Part shown: piece by piece, positions 19,727-27,313 of the stretch
How the letters are laid out: each line of letters opens with the position of its first letter
Numbering within the stretch: position 1 is the stretch's first letter
Assembly: GCF_900102545.1 (NCBI RefSeq)
Contig: NZ_FNBN01000003.1
Span: 124,001-188,000 of the forward strand
Source of the DNA: Chitinophaga filiformis
Lineage (GTDB): Bacteria; Bacteroidota; Bacteroidia; Chitinophagales; Chitinophagaceae
DNA length: 64,000 bases
Direction: 5' to 3'
Made by a program: the position numbers and the translations under genes
Notes under the pieces: generated by a model
Told to the model about the DNA's origin: nothing
What the model saw: only the letters and a program-made list of their open reading frames with translations
The model's database searches: none

Positions 19727-19817
19727 GAATCTGCAAAATGCATTTTACGAATGAGGGATTAGTTATATTCGTAATTCACATTTTTAATTCTTCATTCGAA
19801 AATCAATGCACAATTCC

Positions 19818-20564
19818 ATGAAAGTTTGGCCATTATTACTTGCAGCAACCTTATTCTTTGCCTGTGGTCCACGTCAGGAACCGGTATCCAACGAAGTAGA
19901 AGATACTTCTTCAGCAGGTGAGGCCTTTGAACCAGTAGCACCAGCAGGAAAGGTCAGCGTATCTTTCCCGGTGACCGATACCACTGAGATTAAGATCCTC
20001 TTTGAAATAAATGGTCAGAAAAAGGAAAAAAGCTTTGAGCTGCCGCTGGCAATAGATGTTGAAGAGAAGGACCTGTACCGCCTGGTATGGGACAAGCCAA
20101 ACAGCTGTTACATCGGTGTGTTGAAGAAAAACCGTACTACCCGTTACTATCACGCCAGCGTGGATGACAAGGGATACCTGCAGATTAATCACGTAGGAAC
20201 ACCTCCCGCAGGAGTATGGCAATATGCGGAAAACAGGATGGGATTGGGAAAAGTAAGTGTGTCAGCAAAAGCGAAACTGGAAGAGACCTATAAGAAGAAT
20301 TTGAAATCAGGTACAATCATCGCAGACTTTATTGTCAGGGTGATACCACTGGCGTCTAAAGATTCTGTGCATATTTATGCTGAATTCGGCGGTGCTAACA
20401 GGACCATCTCTCAGGCAGTACCAGCAGGTTACAAAGCAGGCGTGCTTGTGTCAGAAGACAAACCGGCTGCATGTTTTATAGCGTTGGAGAAAGATGGTCA
20501 ACTGCTCAATACTACAGAGATAAAAGTAGAGAGCGGACATTTACAGATCAACAATTTAAGATAA
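19818..20564 (+). CDS. Lipoprotein of unknown function within the fucose cluster
   Basis: About 248 aa from the ATG at 19818 (MKVWPLLLAATLFFACG); an ATG four codons earlier is also possible. The lipobox LFFAC predicts a lipidated Cys and an envelope location. The mature part has an acidic Ser/Glu linker and then two similar beta-rich halves; both end in a LQIN motif (YLQINH near the middle, LQINNL at the C-terminus), hinting at an internal duplication of about 110 residues. No known catalytic motif. Its place between two catabolic genes suggests a binding or accessory role, but this is inference. Confidence 0.6.
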   Translation: MKVWPLLLAATLFFACGPRQEPVSNEVEDTSSAGEAFEPVAPAGKVSVSFPVTDTTEIKILFEINGQKKEKSFELPLAIDVEEKDLYRLVWDKPNSCYIGVLKKNRTTRYYHASVDDKGYLQINHVGTPPAGVWQYAENRMGLGKVSVSAKAKLEETYKKNLKSGTIIADFIVRVIPLASKDSVHIYAEFGGANRTISQAVPAGYKAGVLVSEDKPAACFIALEKDGQLLNTTEIKVESGHLQINNLR

Positions 20565-20624
20565 TAGCATGTGCTGCGTAGCAGCCATCACATATAGCAA
20601 AACGTATAAACAGTAATTTTTTAT

Positions 20625-21476
20625 ATGAAACTGATCAGATTTGGTTTACCGGGTGCAGAAAAGCCGGGTATTGTAACAGAAGCAGGTACATTCGATGTAA
20701 GTGCATTTGGAGAAGACTTCGGCGAAAAGTTCTTTGAGACAGATGGTTTACAGCGCCTGGCTGTATGGTGGGAAAAGAACAGCGGTAGTTGTCCGCAGGT
20801 GCCTGCCGGTACACGCCTGGGATCCTGTGTACAGCGACCTTCCAAGATCATCTGCATAGGCCTGAACTATGCTGACCACGCAAAGGAAACCAATGCACAG
20901 ATACCTGCAGAACCTATCGTATTCTTCAAGAGTACTTCCGCCCTGGTAGGACCTAACGATGATCTGATCATTCCACGTAACAGTGAAAAAACTGACTGGG
21001 AAGTTGAACTGGTTGTTGTGATCGGCAAAAAAGCCAGCTATGTTGATGAGAAAGATGCGCTGGATTATGTAGCCGGTTATGCATTGCACAATGACTACAG
21101 CGAACGCGCTTTCCAGCTGGAACGTGGCGGACAGTGGGTAAAAGGCAAGAGCAGTGATACCTTCGCTCCCCTGGGCCCATGGCTGGTAACCAAAGATGAA
21201 GTAAAAGATGTTAATAACCTGCGCCTCTGGCTGACCGTAAACGGTAAGACCATGCAGGACGGTACTACCGCTAACCTGATCTTCAAAATACCTTTCCTGG
21301 TATCTTACCTGAGCCAGTTCATGACACTGCTCCCGGGAGATGTGATCTCTACCGGTACACCTGCAGGTGTGGGACTGGGTATGAACCCACAGGTATATGT
21401 GAAACCAGGCGATGTGATCGAACTGGGTATTGATGGATTAGGCAGCTCCAAACAAACGGCTGTCGCGTATAAATAA
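20625..21476 (+). CDS. Fumarylacetoacetate hydrolase-family enzyme, probable 2,4-diketo-3-deoxy-L-fuconate hydrolase
   Basis: 283 aa. The FAH fold is shown by ICIGLNYADHAKE, the metal-binding WEVELVVVIGK with its Glu pair, YALHNDYSER supplying the Asp, and the C-terminal PGDVISTGTPAGVGLG and KPGDVIELGIDGLG. Members of this subgroup cut 2,4-diketo-3-deoxy acids to pyruvate plus lactate in the oxidative fucose and rhamnose pathways, or act on aromatic-degradation intermediates. The gene context favours the sugar role. It follows the lipoprotein gene by 60 bp and precedes the mutarotase by 5 bp. Confidence 0.85.
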   Translation: MKLIRFGLPGAEKPGIVTEAGTFDVSAFGEDFGEKFFETDGLQRLAVWWEKNSGSCPQVPAGTRLGSCVQRPSKIICIGLNYADHAKETNAQIPAEPIVFFKSTSALVGPNDDLIIPRNSEKTDWEVELVVVIGKKASYVDEKDALDYVAGYALHNDYSERAFQLERGGQWVKGKSSDTFAPLGPWLVTKDEVKDVNNLRLWLTVNGKTMQDGTTANLIFKIPFLVSYLSQFMTLLPGDVISTGTPAGVGLGMNPQVYVKPGDVIELGIDGLGSSKQTAVAYK

Positions 21477-21481
21477 ACACT

Positions 21482-21814
21482 ATGAAACGTTACTGCCTGG
21501 CATTGGACCTGGTGAATGATCCGGCCCTGATAGCTGAATATGAGGCCTACCATCGTGAGGTATGGCCTGAGATAAAAAAGAGCATTACAGATAGCGGTAT
21601 CACTAATATGGAGATCTACCGCATCATGGATCGTCTCTTTATGATCATGGAGGTGAATGACAGTTTCTCCTTTGAAGCGAAAGGTGCAGCAGATGCTAGC
21701 AATCCTAAAGTACAGGAATGGGAGGAGCTGATGTGGAAATATCAGAAGGCCCTGCCAGTAGCAAAGCCGGGAGAAAAATGGCTGATGATGGACAGGATTT
21801 TTTCACTACATTGA
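21482..21814 (+). CDS. RhaM/DUF718-family sugar mutarotase, probably for L-fucose
   Basis: 110 aa. Typical L-rhamnose mutarotase family protein: N-terminal RYCLALDLVNDP, the active-site YHREVWPEI, MEIYRI and the C-terminal KWLMMDRIFSL. Members interconvert alpha and beta anomers of L-rhamnose, and in Xanthomonas-type clusters L-fucose. The start lies 5 bp after the FAH gene, so the two are co-translated or nearly so. Confidence 0.88.
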   Translation: MKRYCLALDLVNDPALIAEYEAYHREVWPEIKKSITDSGITNMEIYRIMDRLFMIMEVNDSFSFEAKGAADASNPKVQEWEELMWKYQKALPVAKPGEKWLMMDRIFSLH

Positions 21815-21882
21815 TGAAGCGGTATAGCAGTAAGGAAGTATAGCTTTATAGCCCTGGGAAGGAAGCTAAACGTTATGAAAAA

Positions 21883-22710
21883 ATGATTATAGACGCACAC
21901 CAGCATTTCTGGCAATATCACCCTGTAAAGGATGCCTGGATCACTGACGATATGAAAGTGATCCAGGAAGATTTTCTGCCACATCATCTGCAGCCTGTGT
22001 TGCAGGAGAATGGTGTGGATGGTTGTGTAGCTGTACAGGCAGACCAGTCGGAAACAGAAACCGATTTTCTGCTTGATCTGGCCGCTCAACACAATTTCAT
22101 TAAAGGTGTAGTAGGATGGGTCGATCTTCGTGCAGATAACCTGTCTGAAAGACTGGAACATTACAGCCGATTTGAAAAGCTGAAGGGTTTCAGGCATATT
22201 GTACAGGGAGAACCTGATCCTGCTTTTATACTCGGGAATGGTTTCTGTCAGGGAATACGGGCATTATCAAAATACGATTTTACCTACGACATACTGGTAT
22301 ATCCCGTGCAATTACCTGCTGTTGCAACCTTTGTTCAGTTGTTCCCCGATCAGCGGCTGGTCATAGATCATATGGCCAAACCCTATTTCAAAACGGGAGA
22401 TATCAGCGCCTGGGAAACACATATGCGTGCGATTGCAGAACATCCGCATGTATATTGTAAACTAAGCGGACTGGTAACAGAGGCTGACTGGCAAAAGTGG
22501 GATGCTGCGCATTTTACACCTTTCCTGGACGTCGTGCTGGAAGCTTTTGGGCCTGAACGCCTGATGTTCGGTTCTGACTGGCCGGTATGTAAGCTGGCAG
22601 CCAGTTATACAGAAGTAATAGGGATTGTTAATGATTATATCAGCCGCCTTTCTGCAGATGAAAAGGCGGGTATCATGGGCGGAAACGCTGTCAGGTTCTA
22701 CGGTCTGTAG
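21883..22710 (+). CDS. Amidohydrolase-2 family enzyme, probable L-fucono-lactonase
   Basis: 275 aa. Starts MIIDAHQHFWQY, the metal HxH motif of the COG3618 lactonases; later MFGSDWPV carries the conserved Asp, and VIDHMAKP the middle His. These enzymes hydrolyse L-fucono-1,5-lactone or related aldonolactones. Position between mutarotase and L-fucose dehydrogenase-like SDR fits the second step of oxidative L-fucose breakdown. Confidence 0.87.
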   Translation: MIIDAHQHFWQYHPVKDAWITDDMKVIQEDFLPHHLQPVLQENGVDGCVAVQADQSETETDFLLDLAAQHNFIKGVVGWVDLRADNLSERLEHYSRFEKLKGFRHIVQGEPDPAFILGNGFCQGIRALSKYDFTYDILVYPVQLPAVATFVQLFPDQRLVIDHMAKPYFKTGDISAWETHMRAIAEHPHVYCKLSGLVTEADWQKWDAAHFTPFLDVVLEAFGPERLMFGSDWPVCKLAASYTEVIGIVNDYISRLSADEKAGIMGGNAVRFYGL

Positions 22711-22745
22711 AGCCTTGCTCAATTAAAACAATTTAAACAGTTCAC

Positions 22746-23528
22746 ATGGATCTGGGATTAAAAGATAAAGTATTTATAGTTACAGGCGGTGCTAAAGGTA
22801 TTGGTGAAGCGATCTCTAAACTGATCGCTGCAGAGGGTGGTATTACCGTGATTGCCGGTAGAAGCACAGAAGACAACAATAAAACAGTAGCTGCTATCAC
22901 TGCTGCCGGTGGTAAAGCAGTGCAGGTAACTGCAGAACTGGGAGTGGCCGCAGCCTGTAAAAAGGTGATCGATTTTACCGTTGAAAAATATGGCCGTATC
23001 GATGGTTTAGTGAATAACGCCGGTGTGAACGATGGTGTAGGTCTGGAGAGTGGTAGTCCTGAGAAGTTCATGGCTTCTTTGCAGAAGAACATCTCTCACT
23101 ACTATAACCTGGCGCACTTTGCATTACCTCACCTGAAAGCGACCAAAGGTAACATCGTGAATATCGGTTCCAAAGTAGCAGATACTGGTCAGGGTAATAC
23201 ATCCGGTTATGCAGCTTCCAAAGGTGGTATCAATGCACTGACCCGTGAGTGGGCAGTAGAGCTGGTACCTTATGGCATCCGCGTAAATACAGTGATCCCT
23301 GCAGAAGTATGGACGCCACTGTATGAAACCTGGATCAACTCTTTACCGAATCCACAGGAGAAACTGGCTTCTATCGTAGCCAAGATCCCGTTTGAAAAAC
23401 GTATGACTACTTCAGAGGAGATCGCTAACATGACGGTGTTCCTGTTGTCTGATGTGTCATCCCATACCACTGGTCAGATTGTATACGTAGATGGCGGTTA
23501 CACACATCTGGACAGGTCTATCAGCTAG
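22746..23528 (+). CDS. SDR dehydrogenase, probable L-fucose dehydrogenase
   Basis: 260 aa short-chain dehydrogenase with VTGGAKGIGE at the NAD site, NNAG at 90-93 and catalytic Ser142, Tyr155, Lys159 (YAASK). The stretch NIGSKVADTGQGNTSGYAAS is characteristic of bacterial L-fucose dehydrogenases that make the lactone. It is distinct from the first SDR of the cluster (different active-site surround), so the two probably act at the first and fourth steps. It precedes the permease gene by 36 bp. Confidence 0.83.
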   Translation: MDLGLKDKVFIVTGGAKGIGEAISKLIAAEGGITVIAGRSTEDNNKTVAAITAAGGKAVQVTAELGVAAACKKVIDFTVEKYGRIDGLVNNAGVNDGVGLESGSPEKFMASLQKNISHYYNLAHFALPHLKATKGNIVNIGSKVADTGQGNTSGYAASKGGINALTREWAVELVPYGIRVNTVIPAEVWTPLYETWINSLPNPQEKLASIVAKIPFEKRMTTSEEIANMTVFLLSDVSSHTTGQIVYVDGGYTHLDRSIS

Positions 23529-23564
23529 TTGCCAACAGCAATTTTCATCATATAAACATTACAT

Positions 23565-24860
23565 ATGGCCGGAGCCGCAATGCCCACTTCCACAGTTAAG
23601 GCAAACACCGATACAAAAAAGAGTTACCTGTTCCCATTCATACTGGTAACCAGTTTATTTTTTCTCTGGGCACTGATTCACAACATGAGCCCTATCCTTA
23701 TTCCACACCTGAAAAAGGCCTGCCAGTTGTCAGACATGCAGTCTGCATTTATTGACTCTGCAGTTTTTGCAGCTTACTTCCTGATGGCATTGCCTGCAGG
23801 AGCGGTGATGAAGAAGTTTGGATATAAGGCGGGTATCATCCTCGGATTGGCCCTGTATGCATTGGGCGCTTTTTTGTTTATTCCGGCCGCAAATGCCCGT
23901 GAATATAGCTTCTTTCTGGGTGCTCTGTTTATTATTGCTACCGGGCTTACTTTCTTGGAAACGGCTGCAAATCCTTATGTAACTATATTAGGTAATCCGG
24001 ATACATCTACGCAACGTCTTAATCTTGCACAATCATTCAATGGTGTGGGTGCAATGATAGGACCTTTATTAGGTTCTCAGTTTATCTTAACGGGTGTGGA
24101 ACTGAGTAAAGAGCAACTTAATGCTATGTCTCCGGTGGCTTTGCAACAATATCTCGCAAGTGAATCAGGTACAGTAAAGATTCCTTATCTGGTGATTGGT
24201 ATTGTGGTGCTGTTAATTGCACTACTTTTCGTCTTTACCAAAATGCCGGAATTGACCGAACAAAAGGACGAGAACATAGATGCCACAACAAGTGAGAAAG
24301 GAAATATTTTCAGACACCGTCACTTGGTTGCCGCCGTAGTGGGAATGTTCTTTTACATTGGCGGACAGGTGGGAGTAAATGCTTTCTTTATCCGTTTTGC
24401 AAAGTATACCGCGGGTATTGGTGAGAAGGAAGCTGCCGCCATGTTAAGTATAGCAGGTTTAGGTTTCATGATTGGCCGTTTCTTCGGTACATTCCTGATG
24501 CGTAAATTCAAACCACAGACCTTATTAACATTGTATGGCGCTATCAATGTGGGATTGATCCTGATCGCCATGACCACCAAAGGACAGATAGCAGTATGGA
24601 CCGTACTGGCTGTACCGTTCTTCATGTCTATCATGTTCCCGACCATCTTCTCACTGGGTATTAAAGGCCTGGGAGCTGATACCAAATTCGGATCATCACT
24701 GATCATTATGTCTATCGTAGGTGGGGCAATTTTCCCTCCGCTGATGGGACTGATCTCTGATAATTCCAATATCCAGATGGCGTATATTCTGCCACTGATA
24801 TGCTTTGCGGTGGTGGTGTGGTTTGGAACGAAAGGATATAAGCTGGATAAAGCACACTAA
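23565..24860 (+). CDS. fucP: FucP-type L-fucose:H+ symporter, MFS FHS family
   Basis: 431 aa with twelve predicted transmembrane helices. Strong family signatures: YSFFLGALFIIATGLTFLETAANPYVT, RLNLAQSFNGVGA and PTIFSLGIKGLGADTKFGSS. The Glu of FLETAANP matches E. coli FucP Glu135. In helix 1, however, HNMSPILIP replaces NNLNDILLP of E. coli FucP (from memory), so the proton-relay Asp46 position is Pro. Sugar may therefore be coupled differently or may differ from L-fucose. It is the last gene of the cluster and should import its substrate across the inner membrane. Confidence 0.88.
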   Translation: MAGAAMPTSTVKANTDTKKSYLFPFILVTSLFFLWALIHNMSPILIPHLKKACQLSDMQSAFIDSAVFAAYFLMALPAGAVMKKFGYKAGIILGLALYALGAFLFIPAANAREYSFFLGALFIIATGLTFLETAANPYVTILGNPDTSTQRLNLAQSFNGVGAMIGPLLGSQFILTGVELSKEQLNAMSPVALQQYLASESGTVKIPYLVIGIVVLLIALLFVFTKMPELTEQKDENIDATTSEKGNIFRHRHLVAAVVGMFFYIGGQVGVNAFFIRFAKYTAGIGEKEAAAMLSIAGLGFMIGRFFGTFLMRKFKPQTLLTLYGAINVGLILIAMTTKGQIAVWTVLAVPFFMSIMFPTIFSLGIKGLGADTKFGSSLIIMSIVGGAIFPPLMGLISDNSNIQMAYILPLICFAVVVWFGTKGYKLDKAH

Positions 24861-24883
24861 TAAACAATCAAATATTTCAATAG

Positions 24884-24907
24884 GAGGGTGTCAGTGATGG
24901 CACCCTC
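24884..24907 (+). terminator. Intrinsic terminator after the fucose cluster
   Basis: GAGGGTGTCA and TGGCACCCTC pair around a GTGA loop with one wobble, followed by TTT. It closes the seven-gene unit 24 bp past the permease stop. Confidence 0.7.
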
Positions 24908-24923
24908 TTTACATTGATGATGT

Positions 24924-25241
24924 ATGGACGATTTAAAAAATAAAGAACAGAGTATTATATACATATATAATTTGATTGTAGAAATGTTGGGAGAAGATGC
25001 TATTGAATCAGTTGACTTTTGGGAGGCTGATTTATATGCTACCGGGTTTAAGAAGAAAGATAAGTTGGTTTATGTTTCAACATGGGGGTGTAGAGATTGT
25101 ACGCAGGAAAACATGAAATATTATGCAGAGTTTGAGGTGATTGATGAGGTTACATCAGAAACCCAAAGTATAGCAAAGATGCTCAAGGACGTTAGTGAGG
25201 AAGTGTTGTTGAAGGAGGTGTATGATTATTTGAATGGGTGA
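24924..25241 (+). CDS. Small acidic protein of unknown function
   Basis: 105 aa, strongly acidic, no signal peptide or membrane segment. A central WGCRDCTQEN has two Cys three residues apart, followed by a beta-strand-like YYAEFEVIDEV and a C-terminal helix. Size, acidity and the AT-richer setting recall immunity-type proteins of accessory regions, but I recognise no family. The next gene, an ATPase, starts 107 bp downstream in the same direction. Confidence 0.5.
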   Translation: MDDLKNKEQSIIYIYNLIVEMLGEDAIESVDFWEADLYATGFKKKDKLVYVSTWGCRDCTQENMKYYAEFEVIDEVTSETQSIAKMLKDVSEEVLLKEVYDYLNG

Positions 25242-25348
25242 ATTTTTGTCTTCGGATCGTGGATAGTTATATCTGGGTAGTGGACATTTATACCCGGGGG
25301 GTAGACATTCAGCTCTTGATCTGTTCAGAAAATGTCCTATTTTAGCTA

Positions 25349-26341
25349 ATGATGGCAAATTCGCTCGATCATATATTTGTTAATAATTTTAAATCCATCA
25401 GGAACCTGGAGCTCCACGGCTTCAAAAGGATCAACCTTTTTATAGGTCGGCCTAATGTGGGGAAATCTAATATCATTGAGGCTTTATCGTTATTTTCATT
25501 ACCCTATCTGAGAGAGAATACATCAAAAAGGTTGAATAGCCTTATTCGTCTGGAGCATGAAACAGAATTGTTCTATAATGGCAATACTGTGAATAGTGGA
25601 TTGATCAGAACGAATGGGGGGAAAGTCGAATTGAGATATCATCCTAAGGAAGGGTTGAATATTGTTTTGGCGTTATCTGGTGGTAAATTGTTCGATTTTC
25701 ATGTAGATGAAAAGCTATTAGTAAAGGGAGGGAGAAAAAATGATTCTTTTGAATCTCCCATCAAACGATACACCTATAAATCAGAGGTTGCCTATAAAAA
25801 AGGGCATGGTAAATATCTTATCCCACCTTATGGCTTCAACCTGTTATCTATCATCGAGCAGTACGGGGAACTCAAAAGCCAGGTTACGACTTTGTTCAAA
25901 GAATACGGATTGGACATTGCTTTTGATAAGAGCAGTCAGACTGTTAAAGTCATCCAATCCAATGACAAGGATGGAATGTTCCTGATACCGTACAATTCCA
26001 TTGCAGATACCCTTCAACGTATTATCTTTTTTAAGGCAGCTATTGCTTCAAACAATGATAGTGTGCTACTGTTTGAAGAACCGGAGGCGCACTCATTTCC
26101 GCCATACATGGCGCATCTTACTCAGGAAATGATCCATGGCCCGAACAACCAGTATTTTATTGCCACGCACAGCCCTTTTATACTAAATGATCTGTTAGAA
26201 AACAGCCGGAATGAACTATCAGTTTTCTTAGTTCACTATGAAAATAGTGCAACAAGCGTTAAGCAACTTTCTGAACAGGAATTGCATGACGTTTTTCAAA
26301 ACGGAGTAGATTTATTCACCAATAGCGAAAGCTTTATTTAA
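25349..26341 (+). CDS. OLD-like AAA ATPase (AAA_15/AAA_21 type)
   Basis: 330 aa. Starts HIFVNNFKSIRNLELHGFKRINLFIG with Walker A GRPNVGKSN, and has SVLLFEEPEAHSFPPYM as Walker B with a following Asp/Glu-rich loop, then FIATHSPFILNDLLE as the switch His. This is the SMC/OLD-like ATPase layout used in many two-gene defence systems in which the partner carries the nuclease. Only the ATPase domain is present, so a nuclease would have to come from the next gene, which overlaps the stop by one base (26341). AT-richer and with poorer codon polish than its neighbours, it looks acquired. Confidence 0.85.
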   Translation: MMANSLDHIFVNNFKSIRNLELHGFKRINLFIGRPNVGKSNIIEALSLFSLPYLRENTSKRLNSLIRLEHETELFYNGNTVNSGLIRTNGGKVELRYHPKEGLNIVLALSGGKLFDFHVDEKLLVKGGRKNDSFESPIKRYTYKSEVAYKKGHGKYLIPPYGFNLLSIIEQYGELKSQVTTLFKEYGLDIAFDKSSQTVKVIQSNDKDGMFLIPYNSIADTLQRIIFFKAAIASNNDSVLLFEEPEAHSFPPYMAHLTQEMIHGPNNQYFIATHSPFILNDLLENSRNELSVFLVHYENSATSVKQLSEQELHDVFQNGVDLFTNSESFI

Positions 26342-26547
26342 TGGATTTAGCAATCATCCCGGAATGTTTTGTAGACACCAATCTTCTTGAAACTTTAGTG
26401 CCACCGATGACACGGTATAACCACCAAAAAGGCTGTGGTACGGTTGCTAAGGTAATGAAGCAACACTTTGCAGATCGGTTTGCTCTTGGTATTATAGATA
26501 AGGACAAAAACGAGGTAGATTATCTCAAAATACTCAAAGGGATTTAG
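26341..26547 (+). pseudogene. Truncated partner of the OLD-like ATPase (possible TOPRIM-like nuclease remnant)
   Basis: Only 68 aa, starting at the last base of the ATPase stop. The sequence has a conserved-looking Glu near the start (IIPECFVDTNLLETLV), an NHQKGCGTVAKVM segment, and GIIDKDKNEVDYLK with a DxD, which together suggest the beginning of a TOPRIM-like or related acidic metal site. From memory, proteins of this kind paired with such ATPases are about 200 aa or more; here translation ends three bases before a perfect 30-bp palindrome. I read it as cut short by loss or insertion, but a naturally small protein cannot be excluded. Confidence 0.5.
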
Positions 26548-26550
26548 GCA

Positions 26551-26616
26551 TTTTACGATATATAATTCGGGATTACGACATATAGGTGTCGTAATCCCGA
26601 ATTATATATCGTAAAA
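26551..26616. repeat. Perfect 30-bp inverted repeat
   Basis: Arms 26551-26580 and 26587-26616 are exact reverse complements (30 bp) around a 6-nt loop (TATAGG). The left arm begins three bases after the stop of the truncated gene. No T-tract follows, so it is unlike the intrinsic terminators in this window. Confidence 0.95.
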
Positions 26617-26687
26617 ACAGATTTTATGTCGTAATTAATGGGTTATATGTCTTAATTGTTGATTTCATGTCGTGAAAAAAGAAAGGC
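26587..26687. repeat. Phased 20-21-bp direct repeats headed by TGTCGTAAT
   Basis: Copies of TGTCGTAAT or close variants start at 26587 (TGTCGTAAT), 26607 (TATCGTAAA), 26627 (TGTCGTAAT), 26648 (TGTCTTAAT) and 26668 (TGTCGTGAA), at intervals of 20, 20, 21 and 20 bp. The first two copies form the right arm of the palindrome. The spacing is close to two helical turns. The last copy runs into the tail of the cupin terminator. Confidence 0.8.
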
Positions 26688-26714
26688 TCCCAGGTACTCA
26701 CCCGAAAGCCTTTT
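26682..26714 (-). terminator. Intrinsic terminator of the cupin gene
   Basis: On the minus strand AAAGGCT and AGCCTTT pair across an 18-nt loop, followed by CTTTTTTC. It lies 20 bp past the stop of the cupin gene. Confidence 0.6.
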
Positions 26715-26734
26715 ACCAAAAATAGGAGATCACC

Positions 26735-27148
26735 TCACTTCGCCAATACTACCAGCGGCTTCCCTTTCTCAACAACATACGTCGCCAGCTCTTTCGCCTC
26801 TCCTTTGCCCACATTCTTCACCTCATGTTTCACGCCATATGGTATAAACAACACATCTCCCGCTTTAAGTATCACAGGTGCTTTCCCTTCTAGCTTATAC
26901 TCCAATACACCTTCTTTCACATAAATAATCTCTTCGCCCGGATGGCTATGTTTGGGAGCTGTCACGCCCGGTTTAAAATCTACCATTACCTGAACAGCTT
27001 CCCACCCCGGAATACTCAGATCATGCTGCTGAAGATCCTCACGGCCGAGGCCTTTTAATTGTGCTTTAGCGGAACTGGGTGTGAGCATTGCTGCTGCCAT
27101 CATAACTACTGTAACGACTGTACTTGCGAGGATATGTTTCTGTTTCAT
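26735..27148 (-). CDS. Exported cupin-domain protein
   Basis: 137 aa. A signal peptide with a clear SSAKAQ cleavage site is followed by a single small cupin barrel. Motif 1 is present as APKHSHPGEEIIYVKEGVLEY (two His, one Glu metal ligands) and motif 2 as GDVLFIPYGVKHEV with the third His. This arrangement binds one metal ion and suits a periplasmic sensor, isomerase or oxygenase; substrate is unknown. It is a monocistronic gene. Confidence 0.85.
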   Translation of the reverse strand: MKQKHILASTVVTVVMMAAAMLTPSSAKAQLKGLGREDLQQHDLSIPGWEAVQVMVDFKPGVTAPKHSHPGEEIIYVKEGVLEYKLEGKAPVILKAGDVLFIPYGVKHEVKNVGKGEAKELATYVVEKGKPLVVLAK

Positions 27149-27264
27149 TGTGTAAGTGTTTAATTGTACTGTAAAGGTATAGCGGGCGTGTAGCCCTGAC
27201 CAGCACTATCTCCCGAGGTGGACAAGATTTGCCGCGAAGCGGTCATTCCAGTCTTTAAAAAAGC

Positions 27265-27295
27265 AAAGGCCTCCGGAAACGATCCGGAGGCCTTT
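27265..27295. terminator. Bidirectional-looking intrinsic terminator after the O-methyltransferase gene
   Basis: Perfect 13-bp stem AAAGGCCTCCGGA / TCCGGAGGCCTTT, loop AACGA, flanked by A-rich sequence on the right. It ends the methyltransferase transcript on the minus strand. Confidence 0.85.
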
Positions 27296-27313
27296 AAAAA
27301 AATGACATACAAA

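Noticed and set aside
26341..26547. PIN-domain reading of FVDTNLL in the 68-aa partner
   Set aside because: VDTN resembles the PIN start, but the rest lacks the PIN acidic pattern, and the DKD segment suits a TOPRIM-like site better. Left open.
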